A stretch of DNA of 37,985 bases, taken from assembly GCA_964342465.1 (NCBI GenBank), contig CAYFFQ010000019.1, positions 1 to 37,985 on the forward strand. Direction: 5' to 3'. This DNA comes from MGIIb-Q1 sp964342465. GTDB lineage: Archaea > Thermoplasmatota > Poseidoniia > Poseidoniales > Thalassarchaeaceae. Each line of letters starts with the position of its first letter. The first letter of the stretch is position 1. A program made the position numbers and the translations under genes. Under the pieces are notes generated by a model. It did not search any database. It was not told where the DNA came from and saw nothing but the letters and a program-made list of their open reading frames with translations. This document shows, piece after piece, positions 8,842-16,880 of this stretch.

Positions 8842-9216
8842 TCAAACAGCATGGTGAATAGCTTGGATGACTATTTCCACCTTGGCACCACGAGGCAGAG
8901 CAGCCGCTTCAAAGGCGGCCCGTGCCGGCGCAATCTCTACCCCTTCAAGCCACGCTGAATAGACCTCGTTCATCGCCGCGAAGTCGTTGATGTCGTCAAG
9001 GAGCACCTGTGCGAAGCAGACATCATTCTTGCTGACTCCAGCGGCTGCGAGAAGTTCGTCAATCTTGGCTAGACTGGCAGCGGTTTGTGAGGCTGTATCA
9101 TCACCCGCCTCTGGCGCGATTTGTCCCGCCAACCAAATGACCCCGTTCGCCTTGACTCCTGGTGAATATGGCCCGTATGTCTTTCCCCCTTCAACCTCGA
9201 TACGCTCTTTGCTCAT
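8842..9216 (-). CDS. ridA: RidA family enamine/imine deaminase
   Basis: The 124-residue length is typical of the RidA/YjgF/UK114 family. These small trimeric proteins hydrolyse reactive enamines and imines formed by PLP enzymes such as threonine dehydratase. Seen here are the family N-terminus (GPYSPGVKANGVIWLAGQI), the central VLLDDINDFAAMNEVY and the C-terminal block APARAAFEAAALPRGAKVEIVIQA. That block contains the conserved Arg and Glu of the active site. The protein is cytoplasmic. Its ATG at 9216 lies only 15 bases from the ATG of the divergent glycosyltransferase-like gene, so both promoters must lie within the opposite gene or the transcripts must overlap. Confidence 0.93.
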   Translation of the reverse strand: MSKERIEVEGGKTYGPYSPGVKANGVIWLAGQIAPEAGDDTASQTAASLAKIDELLAAAGVSKNDVCFAQVLLDDINDFAAMNEVYSAWLEGVEIAPARAAFEAAALPRGAKVEIVIQAIHHAV

Positions 9217-9231
9217 GTGGGTTCGTTAGGT

Positions 9232-10314
9232 ATGATGCCCATAGCGATTACTCTTGTTCGCCACACTATTGATGGGCTCGGCAAATCAGCGAAGGTTATG
9301 GGGGGTAGTCCGACCTGTTGGGTCATTGACCATCCCGCCCACGCCCAACTCTTCTCTCCGTTCATCAAGAAGGGCAGTCCGGTCGACATCATTGTAGCAA
9401 CAGAAAGGAAAGAGGTCACTGCGATGTTGGAGTGTGAGAACTCTCCACTTCCCAAGCGCCACATCATTTCCGTACAGCGACCCGTCGGGAGAAGGGTTCT
9501 TCCCATTCAGCGTGAGGTGAGAGCACTGCGCCGCTTGCTGGCAGTATCTTCGCTGTTGAAGCGGCGCAACCTTACCGGAAAACCGATTGAGAAAATCGTG
9601 GTCAAAGGGGCGGCACTCGAACTAAGAGCGGCGAAACGGGCGAAAATCTCACGCCGCATCTACGTCACCGACACCGAAGTTAATCATGTCGCCCATCGGC
9701 TTGCACTTTCATCAGCAACCGAGGTGGTTCTTACTGGAAATTGGCGAGATGACTTAGACGGCGGATTTCACGCTGCCTGCAAAGAGCAGGGACTCAAAAT
9801 ACACATTTTGACGGGTGAACTCCCGCACACATACCTCAATCAACCGAACAACATGAGAGTTGGCGAGGAGGGAGGGATTCCACGCATTGTGCACCGCGCA
9901 TTGGTGGGGGGTGGCGTGCATGACAAGGCAGAGAGGTTGTCTGCCGCTGCATTGATTCCGGACTTGGGAATGAAGGTCACGACGGTTGCCGAAAATCATC
10001 CAATCAACGACCCGTGGGGTTTGCCGACGATGATTTCACAATTTGATGGGGCATTGAGCGAATCTGTTACTCTTGCTCACGAGGCAGTGCTTTCAGGGGT
10101 TCCGACACTTCTTGTTTCCAAGGCTCAAAGGGGTTTTCTCGATACTCACTCGGGAGGGGGTCTGCTGTTCAGAATCGACTCTACCAAGAGAGGACCTGCG
10201 CTGAATCATGAAATTGCCGCTTGGCGTGAAGCAGTTCAAATGCGTAGACGAAGTGGTGGCGTTCCTGTTGGATGGACTGATGTGGAGCAGGAACTGCGCA
10301 GAATAATCGGATGA
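9232..10314 (+). CDS. DUF354-like glycosyltransferase-fold protein
   Basis: The 360-residue protein resembles the DUF354 group of GT-B-fold proteins related to UDP-GlcNAc 2-epimerases and MurG-like transferases. The N-terminal segment 'CWVIDHPAHAQLFSPFI' followed by 'VDIIVATERKEVTAML' matches the family opening of the type 'WIDI.N.PHV.FF.P.I..L....I.VTAR'. The C-terminal part has the nucleotide-sugar side pattern 'FDGALSESVTLAHEAVLSGV' and 'PTLLVSKAQRGFLD', like the family's 'G...T...EAA.LG.P'. No membrane helix is seen. The biochemical activity is not known for this family; a role in surface glycan synthesis is an inference. The ATG at 9232 is preferred to the GTG at 9217, which would abut the ridA start; 9235 is equally possible. 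Confidence 0.6.
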   Translation: MMPIAITLVRHTIDGLGKSAKVMGGSPTCWVIDHPAHAQLFSPFIKKGSPVDIIVATERKEVTAMLECENSPLPKRHIISVQRPVGRRVLPIQREVRALRRLLAVSSLLKRRNLTGKPIEKIVVKGAALELRAAKRAKISRRIYVTDTEVNHVAHRLALSSATEVVLTGNWRDDLDGGFHAACKEQGLKIHILTGELPHTYLNQPNNMRVGEEGGIPRIVHRALVGGGVHDKAERLSAAALIPDLGMKVTTVAENHPINDPWGLPTMISQFDGALSESVTLAHEAVLSGVPTLLVSKAQRGFLDTHSGGGLLFRIDSTKRGPALNHEIAAWREAVQMRRRSGGVPVGWTDVEQELRRIIG

Positions 10315-10410
10315 TACCAAGAGACAATTTCAGGAAAATGAAATTATTTATGGGATATTGTTGAAAATTGCGGGGAAGGGAAAATGGTGACAACGGCATT
10401 AGTTCTGAAA

Positions 10411-10418
10411 ATTATTTA
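10411..10418 (+). promoter_or_regulatory. possible TATA box of the YciI-like gene
   Basis: ATTATTTA is centred about 30 bases before the ATG at 10445, in an otherwise A+T-rich 130-base spacer. The spacing fits an archaeal core promoter with a very short leader. Confidence 0.35.
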
Positions 10419-10444
10419 CGAATGAAGAATTGTGGGGGAACAAC

Positions 10445-10741
10445 ATGGATGAAGCGTATCTGATATTACTGGAAAGAGGAGAAACCGCACCAACGTTTGC
10501 CGAGGTCAAGGCGCATGTTGAACACCTCAGAAAACTCGAGGCGGTGGGTCGGTTGGTCACTTGTGGGCCGTTCACAGATGACTCTGGAGGAGTGGTTGTC
10601 ATCCTTGCTGACTCTCTCAAAGCCGCTCAGGAATTTGCCGCTAATGACCCGTTTGTGGCTGCTGGTTCTCACACTTTCACGGTTCGAGAATATGAATGGT
10701 CAATGGCGGCAAACGACCATCTCGGAGTATTCAACCAGTGA
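10445..10741 (+). CDS. YciI-like domain protein
   Basis: The 98-residue single-domain protein matches the YciI-like fold (dimeric ferredoxin-like alpha/beta barrel). It has the characteristic order 'H.EHLRKLEAVGRLVTCGPF.DDSGGVVVI..DS...A.EFAANDPFVAAG', and keeps the family's His and the D-P pair near the presumed active site. The function of most YciI proteins is unknown; some act in chlorinated-aromatic or small-molecule metabolism. I chose the ATG at 10445 because the five residues before it (from 10430) do not belong to the domain. It is convergent with the Nudix gene, with 32 bases between stops. Confidence 0.85.
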   Translation: MDEAYLILLERGETAPTFAEVKAHVEHLRKLEAVGRLVTCGPFTDDSGGVVVILADSLKAAQEFAANDPFVAAGSHTFTVREYEWSMAANDHLGVFNQ

Positions 10742-10773
10742 AATGCTGGTACGCATTGGGTCCATCTTGAGAT

Positions 10774-11250
10774 TCAGGACCGCAGAATCCGGATGATGTC
10801 AGCATGGTCAGCACCCATCTCATTGAGGTTGACTTTGCTCAGTTTGACCCATTCAGCATGAGCGGCATCGTCACCAGCAGTCGGCTCACTATTTGTTCCG
10901 TCCTCTTGTTTGCCGGAATGTTGTGCGAGAAGCATTCGATAGAATATGGTCACAACATGGCCGCGTGGGTCGCGCTCAGGCTCGCCACGCACTGCGACAA
11001 TCGGGTTTGTATCATCCACCCTACCGACGAGGCTGCACTCTTCAAGCAACTCCCGCGCCACAGCATCTTCGGGTCTCTCACCATAGTCGACAAATCCCCC
11101 AGGAAAAGCCCACAACCCTTTCCACGGCTCTTGACCTCGGCGAATCAGGAGAACTTCGCACTCCTCTCCCTCACCCCGCAGGACGACCGCATCAACAGTG
11201 AGTGCTGGGTTGTGGTATGATGCACAGGTTGGGCATGGGCCTTTCTCCAT
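10774..11250 (-). CDS. Nudix hydrolase
   Basis: The 158-residue protein carries a Nudix box at about residues 52-74, reading G-F-V-D-Y-G-E ... R-E-L-L-E-E-C-S-L. The metal-binding REx2EE core is intact, but the usual Gly before the last hydrophobic residue is Ser. 'PWKGLWAFPGGF' before the box is typical of ADP-ribose or 8-oxo-dGTP-type pyrophosphatases. The N-terminus starts with CPTC, half of a zinc-ribbon-like pair without a visible partner pair. Substrate is unresolved: nucleotide-sugar, ADP-ribose and oxidised nucleotides are all possible. The protein is cytoplasmic. Its upstream region is the 27-bp repeat array. Confidence 0.9.
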   Translation of the reverse strand: MEKGPCPTCASYHNPALTVDAVVLRGEGEECEVLLIRRGQEPWKGLWAFPGGFVDYGERPEDAVARELLEECSLVGRVDDTNPIVAVRGEPERDPRGHVVTIFYRMLLAQHSGKQEDGTNSEPTAGDDAAHAEWVKLSKVNLNEMGADHADIIRILRS

Positions 11251-11287
11251 TGTCTCACCATTATCATTTCATGAACCGATTTTCATT

Positions 11288-11515
11288 CCATTGACCATTT
11301 TCGCCTTTTTCGTTCCATCGACCACTTTCGCCTTTTTCGTTCCATNNNNNNNNNNNNNNNNNNNNNNNNNNNNNNNNNNNNNNNNNNNNNNNNNNNNNNN
11401 NNNNNNNNNNNNNNNNNNNNNNNNNNNNNNNNNNNNNNNNNNNNNTTTCGCCTTTTTCGTTCCATCGACCACTTTCGCCTTTTTCGTTCCATTGACAATT
11501 TTCGCATCTTTCCAT
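11288..11515. repeat. 27-bp tandem repeat array interrupted by an assembly gap
   Basis: Units of the form YGACCAYTTTCGCCTTTT plus TCGTTCCAT recur at a strict period of 27 (CCAT at 11288, 11315 and 11342). The array resumes after the gap and ends in degenerate copies near 11515. The space between the uppS stop and the Nudix start is essentially all array. Because 27 is a multiple of 3, repetitive open frames run through it on both strands, which is not evidence of coding. The copy number is unknown. Confidence 0.9.
11346..11445. other. assembly gap (100 N)
   Basis: Exactly 100 N lie between identical 27-bp repeat units. This is the conventional placeholder for a gap of unknown size, so the true array may be longer or shorter. 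Confidence 0.97.
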
Positions 11516-11567
11516 TCGATTTACAAATTAGCATTTTTCATGAACAAGGTGGCAATTAATTGACTTT

Positions 11568-12437
11568 TCAACTTCCATAACGCCGCTTCCGCTTTTGGTA
11601 GGAATCTATTGCTTCGTAAAGGTCGTGGCGTGAAAAACTCGGCCAGTGAACATCTGTGAAGTGTAGTTCTGAGTAGGCGATTTGCCATAAAAGGAAATTT
11701 GAAATACGTTCCTCTCCGCTTGTTCTAATGACTAAATCGGGGTCTGGTAAATCAGCCGTGTATAAGCGGTTTGAAATTGCTTCAGTGTTGATTTCATCCA
11801 GTGAGATTTTCCCCTTTGCATGCTCGGTTGCAACTTCGCGCACAGCATCCACAATCTCTTCGCGACCTCCATAGGCAAGGCAGACAGTAAACAAAAATTT
11901 GTCATAATTAGCAGTATCTGATTCAGCCTTTGAAATGGCTTCTTTGACTTCATCAGGCAACAATTCCAATCTGCCGACAGCCTGAACTTTGACTCCATTT
12001 TCATGAATTTTTGGGTCATTTCGTATCTCTTCGAACCCGGCCACATAAAGCGAGTAGAGAGAGTTGAGTTCTTCGCCTTCTCTCCCTGTGACATTCTCTG
12101 TGGAAAGTGCATAGACCGTGAGGTAGGGTATTCCGAGGTCCAACACCCAATCCATGACCTCCTTGAGTTTCTCTTTGCCATGCGCGTGCCCAACTTCTTT
12201 CTCTAGGTCTTGTGACCAAGCGAATCTGCGGTTTCCGTCCATGATTATTGAGATGTGTTGAGGAATTGTTCCTCGCTTGAGCCGGTCGCGTAGTCGGTTT
12301 GTACGGATTCTGTCCGTGCGTGTGATGATGCTGTAGGCGTAGCGTGAGTTTGCCATGAAGCGGGCTGGGGCGCGGATTATTCGCCATTTGAGGAGCCACT
12401 TCGCAGTGCCGTCTATCGTTCTGCCGAGCCATCCCAT
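11568..12437 (-). CDS. uppS: cis-prenyltransferase (polyprenyl diphosphate synthase)
   Basis: The 289-residue enzyme of the UppS/cis-IPPS family condenses isopentenyl diphosphate units in cis to build the long polyprenyl carrier for glycans. Diagnostic motifs are HISIIMDGNRRFA (catalytic Asp about 67), YALSTEN, and near the C-terminus 'DLVIRTSGEERISNFLLWQ' with 'AYSEL'. An N-terminal extension of about 55 residues precedes the core; it is basic with some hydrophobic stretches and may associate with the membrane. In archaea the product feeds dolichol-phosphate for protein N-glycosylation. The ATG at 12437 is preceded by GGTGA with a 5-base spacer. The 5' end of the gene is duplicated immediately upstream. 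Confidence 0.95.
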   Translation of the reverse strand: MGWLGRTIDGTAKWLLKWRIIRAPARFMANSRYAYSIITRTDRIRTNRLRDRLKRGTIPQHISIIMDGNRRFAWSQDLEKEVGHAHGKEKLKEVMDWVLDLGIPYLTVYALSTENVTGREGEELNSLYSLYVAGFEEIRNDPKIHENGVKVQAVGRLELLPDEVKEAISKAESDTANYDKFLFTVCLAYGGREEIVDAVREVATEHAKGKISLDEINTEAISNRLYTADLPDPDLVIRTSGEERISNFLLWQIAYSELHFTDVHWPSFSRHDLYEAIDSYQKRKRRYGS

Positions 12438-12519
12438 CTATCTCACCTCATCGGCCGGTGATGTTTGGTCGCGGGCATTGGGTAAATCGTCCTGCCGAGT
12501 CTTCCCATCTATCTCACCT
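12415..12519. repeat. tandem duplication of the uppS start region
   Basis: The 34 bases at 12415-12448 recur with three mismatches at 12486-12519, a period of 71. The copied piece, read on the minus strand, comprises the SD (GGTGA), the start codon and the first eight codons of uppS. The intervening bases differ. This is direct sequence evidence for duplication of a translation-initiation region. Confidence 0.85.
12443..12508 (-). CDS. 21-codon upstream ORF formed by the duplicated uppS start
   Basis: The duplicated copy keeps its own GGTGA (12514-12518) five bases before an ATG at 12508. That ATG opens a 21-residue peptide beginning MGRLGRTIYPMP and ending at TGA (12443-12445). The frame differs from uppS because the offset is 71. 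The stop overlaps the uppS SD (12443-12447), and the uppS ATG lies 5 bases beyond the stop codon. Ribosomes finishing here would be positioned to reinitiate at uppS, so it may act as a coupling leader. Alternatively, it is a passive scar of the duplication. Translation is not shown. Confidence 0.4.
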   Translation of the reverse strand: MGRLGRTIYPMPATKHHRPMR

Positions 12520-12873
12520 ACTGCAAAGGCCTCGTCTATTACTTTGGGGGATGCTGCTCTCCCACTTGATGCCTGCCCCTGATAAGAGCAATATTTCTAT
12601 CAAATGTTGTTCACAAATCGGGCCATTCAGAAATAGTTTCTAATTTAGTTCGAAAATTGGATGGACTTTTTAGAATTCTTGTAAATATATATTCAGAAAA
12701 ACAAACGACTTCGCGACCTGTTCAAGGGCTCAAGATGGTTATCCTTTACCCTCGGTGTTCCATCTTGACAGAGGGCTGGGTGGGCATTGACCTTCAGACC
12801 TACCGGCGTGTGAAATCTTGGTTTGAAATGGATAAAGTCATACTTTTTGATTGGCAGGAAGTTATCAAACAGG

Positions 12874-12882
12874 TTATATTTA
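12874..12882 (+). promoter_or_regulatory. TATA box of the secreted-protein/sensor operon
   Basis: TTATATTTA is centred 25 bases upstream of the ATG at 12903, the spacing expected if transcription begins at the start codon. This argues for 12903 over the ATG at 12882, which overlaps the box itself. A second AT-rich string at 12682-12691 is farther away and has no matching start. Confidence 0.6.
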
Positions 12883-12902
12883 TGGCAGAGATACCGAAGT
12901 CA

Positions 12903-14216
12903 ATGGCAAAGAGTGTGTGGTTGTGTGTATTTTTGATTTTGTTCCAATCCGTAATAATTTCAGAAATGGCTTCAGTCGATTTGAAGGAGAATCCAACCGA
13001 ACTCGCGTCAGAAGGTTCTGAACCGTTTTTCTCTTCAAATACATTCAGTGGGCAGCATCCAGCATCCCTTCAATATGGTGCTAACAACATGCCTTCAGTG
13101 AATGTGAGCAATTGCCAATATGGTTTCATGACACCCGACGCGCTCTTCGAAACAGATGCAAACACATGGGCGTTGAAACATGAATTCGGATCAGCCTGTC
13201 TCTTCCCCATTTTCAATCTGACAGGAGTTCCGGTTCAGATGAACCTTGATCTGATGGATACTCTACCTGACCCAATGCATTTCCAAGAAGATTGGAATTT
13301 CACCCTATCTGTTTCTGCAATATTCAGTAATGGGGCGATTACAATCTTAGACTCAGGGTATATTCATCAATCGGATTTCATATTTTCAGATGACTCTGGA
13401 TTTATTTCTAATCTAGTCAACTTGAACCAGTACACAACAAATTGGAATGGATATGATATTGGTGGTTGGAGATTATACACGATGACTGCCGAACAGATTC
13501 TTCCCTCTGGTGGTTCTACAGTCGTTGAGTACAGTTTTTGGGCCCAAGATGTGCCACCACGAGGGTGGGAAGATACCGATGTTTCAACCGGTAATTATCC
13601 TACTTATTTCTCAAAACCAACTGAAGATTGGGCAAATTACACTGTCGTCATTGACCATGCTAACGCTACTTATGCCGGCAATAATAGATCAATAACTTCA
13701 AATTCAATTAATTCTCCATGGTCTGAGAGAATATTACGAGGAAAGAATAATCAAACAACTAGTTGGTTAACCTATAATTCAAAGTTAAATCTCAATGTGA
13801 CATTAATGGATTCAATAAATTCAAAATGCTTTTACGGTTCTGCTACAACTAATGGAGTCGTTATTGCTAATATTACTATGGCAATCTCCTTGTGGGATGG
13901 TCAAATCTTCAATCCAATTCTTAAGGAATCAATGATCTTTTATTGTACTCCAAACTCTCAAGGTTGGTTCGGTGGTTCGGGTAATTACAACATGTATGGT
14001 GCGAGGTGTGAACAAACGGCAAACCTAGTCATGTTAGGTGGTGGACCGACTCCTAGTGTTAGTTGGAATAATTCTCAATCAGGTTGGAGTTTATTCACAC
14101 CAATTTACAAGATTGAATTGTATTCAACTGTTGAGGCGTATTTGGATGACCCTTCAAGACCCGGATACGATAGTGGATACTATCTAATGCAGCCTTATGA
14201 AATAGCGGTGGTGTAG
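12903..14216 (+). CDS. secreted protein of unknown function, partner of the downstream sensor
   Basis: From the ATG at 12903 the 437-residue protein begins with a clear signal peptide (basic MAKS, then VWLCVFLILFQSVIIS). The mature part is rich in Asn, Trp, Tyr, Ser and Gly and has many N-x-S/T sequons, consistent with a glycosylated extracellular beta-rich protein. I see no C-terminal membrane helix, PGF motif or catalytic signature, so it may be released or held by a partner. I do not recognise the family. The next gene starts 2 bases after its stop, which strongly suggests one transcript. Base composition is more A+T-rich than uppS or the HAD gene. A longer reading frame extends upstream to 12657, but those residues do not look protein-like and the TATA box lies inside them. 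Confidence 0.75.
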   Translation: MAKSVWLCVFLILFQSVIISEMASVDLKENPTELASEGSEPFFSSNTFSGQHPASLQYGANNMPSVNVSNCQYGFMTPDALFETDANTWALKHEFGSACLFPIFNLTGVPVQMNLDLMDTLPDPMHFQEDWNFTLSVSAIFSNGAITILDSGYIHQSDFIFSDDSGFISNLVNLNQYTTNWNGYDIGGWRLYTMTAEQILPSGGSTVVEYSFWAQDVPPRGWEDTDVSTGNYPTYFSKPTEDWANYTVVIDHANATYAGNNRSITSNSINSPWSERILRGKNNQTTSWLTYNSKLNLNVTLMDSINSKCFYGSATTNGVVIANITMAISLWDGQIFNPILKESMIFYCTPNSQGWFGGSGNYNMYGARCEQTANLVMLGGGPTPSVSWNNSQSGWSLFTPIYKIELYSTVEAYLDDPSRPGYDSGYYLMQPYEIAVV

Positions 14217-14218
14217 AC

Positions 14219-16606
14219 TTGAACTTTTTATCCAACTTTCTTTCTAGAACCATGATTGTGATTACAATCGTTTTTTTGATGGTTAATTCAACTAATCTTT
14301 CTGGAGTTGCTAAGGCTGGTGATTCTACATCGAATGGCCAAAATGATGTATTAAATGTTACAGCAGGAGGTCTTGAAACCTATGGGAAGTACTGGCCAGC
14401 AATCATAATTGATATCTATCCCACTGAAGATGGAGGAGAATTACTCTACCTTGCCTCTGGATATCCGTTCGCATTTGAAAACGAAACTATAACCCCTGCG
14501 GGTGATGCTGGTGAGTTTTTTGTTACAAAAATAGGTCCTGGAGGGAATTCGGAATGGATAACATCTCTTGGTGTAACTTTAAATTACTCTGATGGGGACC
14601 GTATTTCTTGGTTCTTCGGAATAGGGGGATTTGTTACACATCCAATCCATGGCATTGTAGTTTCTGGTTCGGATTATACTCGCGATTATGTAAGCAGAGG
14701 GGGCAGCCATATTGCTATGCTAGGCTGGGATGGCGAGTTGAAATGGACAATGGAACAAGACACAGGGCATCGCCCCGTCATAGTTGATTTCACATCTGAT
14801 CACATCACTGTTTTGAGCAAGCAGGGACTCCTCACAGAGCCAGATTGGTATCCACCTTTCATGGATGAAAACCCTTTCATCAATACCGATAATCATTTTA
14901 GATCATCAAAAATCATTCGTTATTCCCTTAGTGGTGAGTTGTTAGCGAATTTCACTTTTGCTCAATCGCAAGGGCAATCTAAATTGAACTCTATCGTTGA
15001 ACCGTTGGTTTTTCCATTTAAGGACGGCGAATACATACTCAACATTAGGGATTGTTGGATGTTAGTGGACCATTGCTTGATATCTGATGCTGAGAATGAT
15101 GGATTACCGCCTCTATTATTATCGAACCGGACAGAATATATTAGGATCAAATTTCATCAACAAGGTGATATGCAATTTTATCAGTACAACATCACATCAT
15201 GTAATTATAGCATAGATAATCGTAGCCTCAATTGTTCAGATTATGTTTTTGGCAATAATTTTGAGATAATGGTGGGCAGACCTGGCTATGACGGTCAATC
15301 AGAATTTGTCCGTCGTGAATTGTCGGACCATTGGTTTGATGGCTACCATGTTGCGTATGATGCGACTGAATTGGTAGTTGATTCGATTTATTTAGGCAAT
15401 GTGTCTGACCCATTTGATATTCTAGTTGCAGTCAGTTGTAATAATGTGTATGTGCAATGTAAAGATTCTCGGCAAGTTGATCATTTTAATGGATTCTCAT
15501 TTAGACCGAACTACACTACAATCGGATATTTCCTAGATGGAAATTTCATACCGATAATGTCATATGGATATCCAAAAGAGAGTATAGGTGCCTTGACAGG
15601 CGTTTTTTCAATTGAGAAAATCAATTCTACAAAATTTTTAATTCACGGCGTTCATACTGGGATGAATTTATCGATTCTTAACGAAGAGTGGTCACCAGAA
15701 GATGGTTTTCCAGCTCGTTCATTTCGATTCCATGTTGATTTTGGACCAATTGTGTATGAGGTAAATGAGACCGTAACTTCGATAATTCCGGATAATAATA
15801 CAGAGATTCCAATTATTGAACCCGAACCTGAAATTCCCTGTGAAGAATGGACAAATGAGAGCAATTGTGCCGTTCAAGAGCCGACCGTTGAATCTGATTT
15901 GGAAGAAGAGGTAGAGAGCAACTTGAGTTTGACAAAGGAAACCGGTCAAAAGAATGTCTCTGAGGCAATTCCTCTCGTAGTCGTTGCTGGCGCAGGTTTT
16001 CTCGGTTTAGCAGTCATTACTTCACGCAAGAAGGAATTGTTCTCAGGATTGTTTGGTGGTTCCCTAATTGGGGTTATTGGGTCCAAGGCGCGTAAATACA
16101 CTCCTAGTGTCAGGACATCAATCATTGACCTGATCACTTTTGAACCGGGGATTCACCAGAGTGAGATTTGTAGACGGTTGCACCTGAGTAGTTCTCAGAT
16201 TCAACATCATACTGAAATTCTGATAGAAGAAGGTAGCATCAACCGGCAAAAAAGTGGACGTCTGGTCACATATTATCCAATCTGTTTTGATGTTGAATTG
16301 AATGAGGATATGGTATTGATGCCATCAGCCAAGGTCAATAATCTAGAAACAAGAGAGAAGTTGATTTTACTGTTGCGAGAGAGTAAATATAACGGTGGAA
16401 CTAGTCAGCGTTCACTTGCAGCAAAACTAGAATGTAGCCAACCAAATGTGCATAAACATTTGAAACGACTGATGGACGAAGGAATAATTCAGAAGATTGA
16501 AAAGTCCTGGAGATTAACCGAAATAGGTGAAGGAATTGCAGATGAAATAGAAGATGAACATAACTTATCAGATGGCATTTTTTCAAGTAGTGAAATAATT
16601 TCTTGA
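14219..16606 (+). CDS. transmembrane one-component regulator: extracellular sensor, TM, two winged helices
   Basis: The 795-residue protein (from TTG 14219) starts with a signal/anchor segment (MIVITIVFLM and following). A roughly 530-residue extracellular region follows, with propeller-like blades, sequons and an acidic Pro/Glu-rich stalk (NTEIPIIEPEPEIPCEEW...). A single membrane helix lies at about 583-601 (IPLVVVAGAGFLGLAVI), followed by basic RKK. The cytoplasmic part contains two winged-helix domains. The first, at about 630-690, reads IIDLITFEPGIHQSEICRRL then SSSQIQHHTEILIEEGSI and a wing. The second, at about 705-770, reads LILLLRESKYNGGTSQRSLA then SQPNVHKHLKRLMDEGIIQK. Both resemble MarR/ArsR-type DNA-binding domains. 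It plausibly senses a surface signal or partner and binds DNA from the membrane. ATG 14252 is an alternative start. The target genes are unknown. Confidence 0.8.
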   Translation: MNFLSNFLSRTMIVITIVFLMVNSTNLSGVAKAGDSTSNGQNDVLNVTAGGLETYGKYWPAIIIDIYPTEDGGELLYLASGYPFAFENETITPAGDAGEFFVTKIGPGGNSEWITSLGVTLNYSDGDRISWFFGIGGFVTHPIHGIVVSGSDYTRDYVSRGGSHIAMLGWDGELKWTMEQDTGHRPVIVDFTSDHITVLSKQGLLTEPDWYPPFMDENPFINTDNHFRSSKIIRYSLSGELLANFTFAQSQGQSKLNSIVEPLVFPFKDGEYILNIRDCWMLVDHCLISDAENDGLPPLLLSNRTEYIRIKFHQQGDMQFYQYNITSCNYSIDNRSLNCSDYVFGNNFEIMVGRPGYDGQSEFVRRELSDHWFDGYHVAYDATELVVDSIYLGNVSDPFDILVAVSCNNVYVQCKDSRQVDHFNGFSFRPNYTTIGYFLDGNFIPIMSYGYPKESIGALTGVFSIEKINSTKFLIHGVHTGMNLSILNEEWSPEDGFPARSFRFHVDFGPIVYEVNETVTSIIPDNNTEIPIIEPEPEIPCEEWTNESNCAVQEPTVESDLEEEVESNLSLTKETGQKNVSEAIPLVVVAGAGFLGLAVITSRKKELFSGLFGGSLIGVIGSKARKYTPSVRTSIIDLITFEPGIHQSEICRRLHLSSSQIQHHTEILIEEGSINRQKSGRLVTYYPICFDVELNEDMVLMPSAKVNNLETREKLILLLRESKYNGGTSQRSLAAKLECSQPNVHKHLKRLMDEGIIQKIEKSWRLTEIGEGIADEIEDEHNLSDGIFSSSEIIS

Positions 16607-16762
16607 AGTGAAAGCCAACTCTAATCACTTGTCCAATCGATGGTGTGACCACACCAAAATCCGGCGAAAAGGGAATGGTTGGTCCCTTGTCACGCCGAAG
16701 GTGAGGGTGGTAGAAGTGGTGGCCGAGTTTTTGGCGAAAGTCCGTTGAAGTTTTGGTTGAAA

Positions 16763-16807
16763 ATGGTTCAGTCAAAAATGGTTTAGTCACTGATGGTTCA
16801 GTCGAAG
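16763..16807. repeat. 15-bp tandem repeat, three copies
   Basis: ATGGTTCAGTCAAAA-type units begin at 16763, 16778 and 16793 and lead directly into the duplicated HAD gene tail. It is a small minisatellite in the convergent space between the sensor gene and the HAD gene. Confidence 0.7.
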
Positions 16808-16848
16808 ATGAGGTCGGCGGACATTTCGATTTTGGCACGCACAACCTA
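16803..16848 (-). repeat. extra copy of the 3' end of the HAD gene
   Basis: The bases encoding the last residues of the HAD protein (RAKIEMSADLIFD) recur almost unchanged here, about 180 bases beyond the true end. They are followed by TGA in the same reading frame. It is a non-functional duplicate tail. Confidence 0.8.
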
Positions 16849-16880
16849 AGCACCATATGGACCGAATGTCGGCAGAATCT

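Noticed and set aside
10774..11250. NudC-type NADH pyrophosphatase
   Set aside because: Only one CxxC pair is present and the NudC-specific SQPWPFPxS segment is absent, so a generic Nudix call is safer.
11198..11563. Repetitive protein encoded across the 27-bp array
   Set aside because: The frame exists because 27 is divisible by 3; it is open on both strands, overlaps the Nudix start and has no ribosome site.
12657..12902. N-terminal extension of the secreted protein
   Set aside because: The TATA box lies inside it, a proper signal peptide begins only at 12903, and the extension has no recognisable protein character.
16639..16652. GGTGTG-AC-CACACC as a terminator after the sensor gene
   Set aside because: The loop would be only two bases and no T-tract follows.
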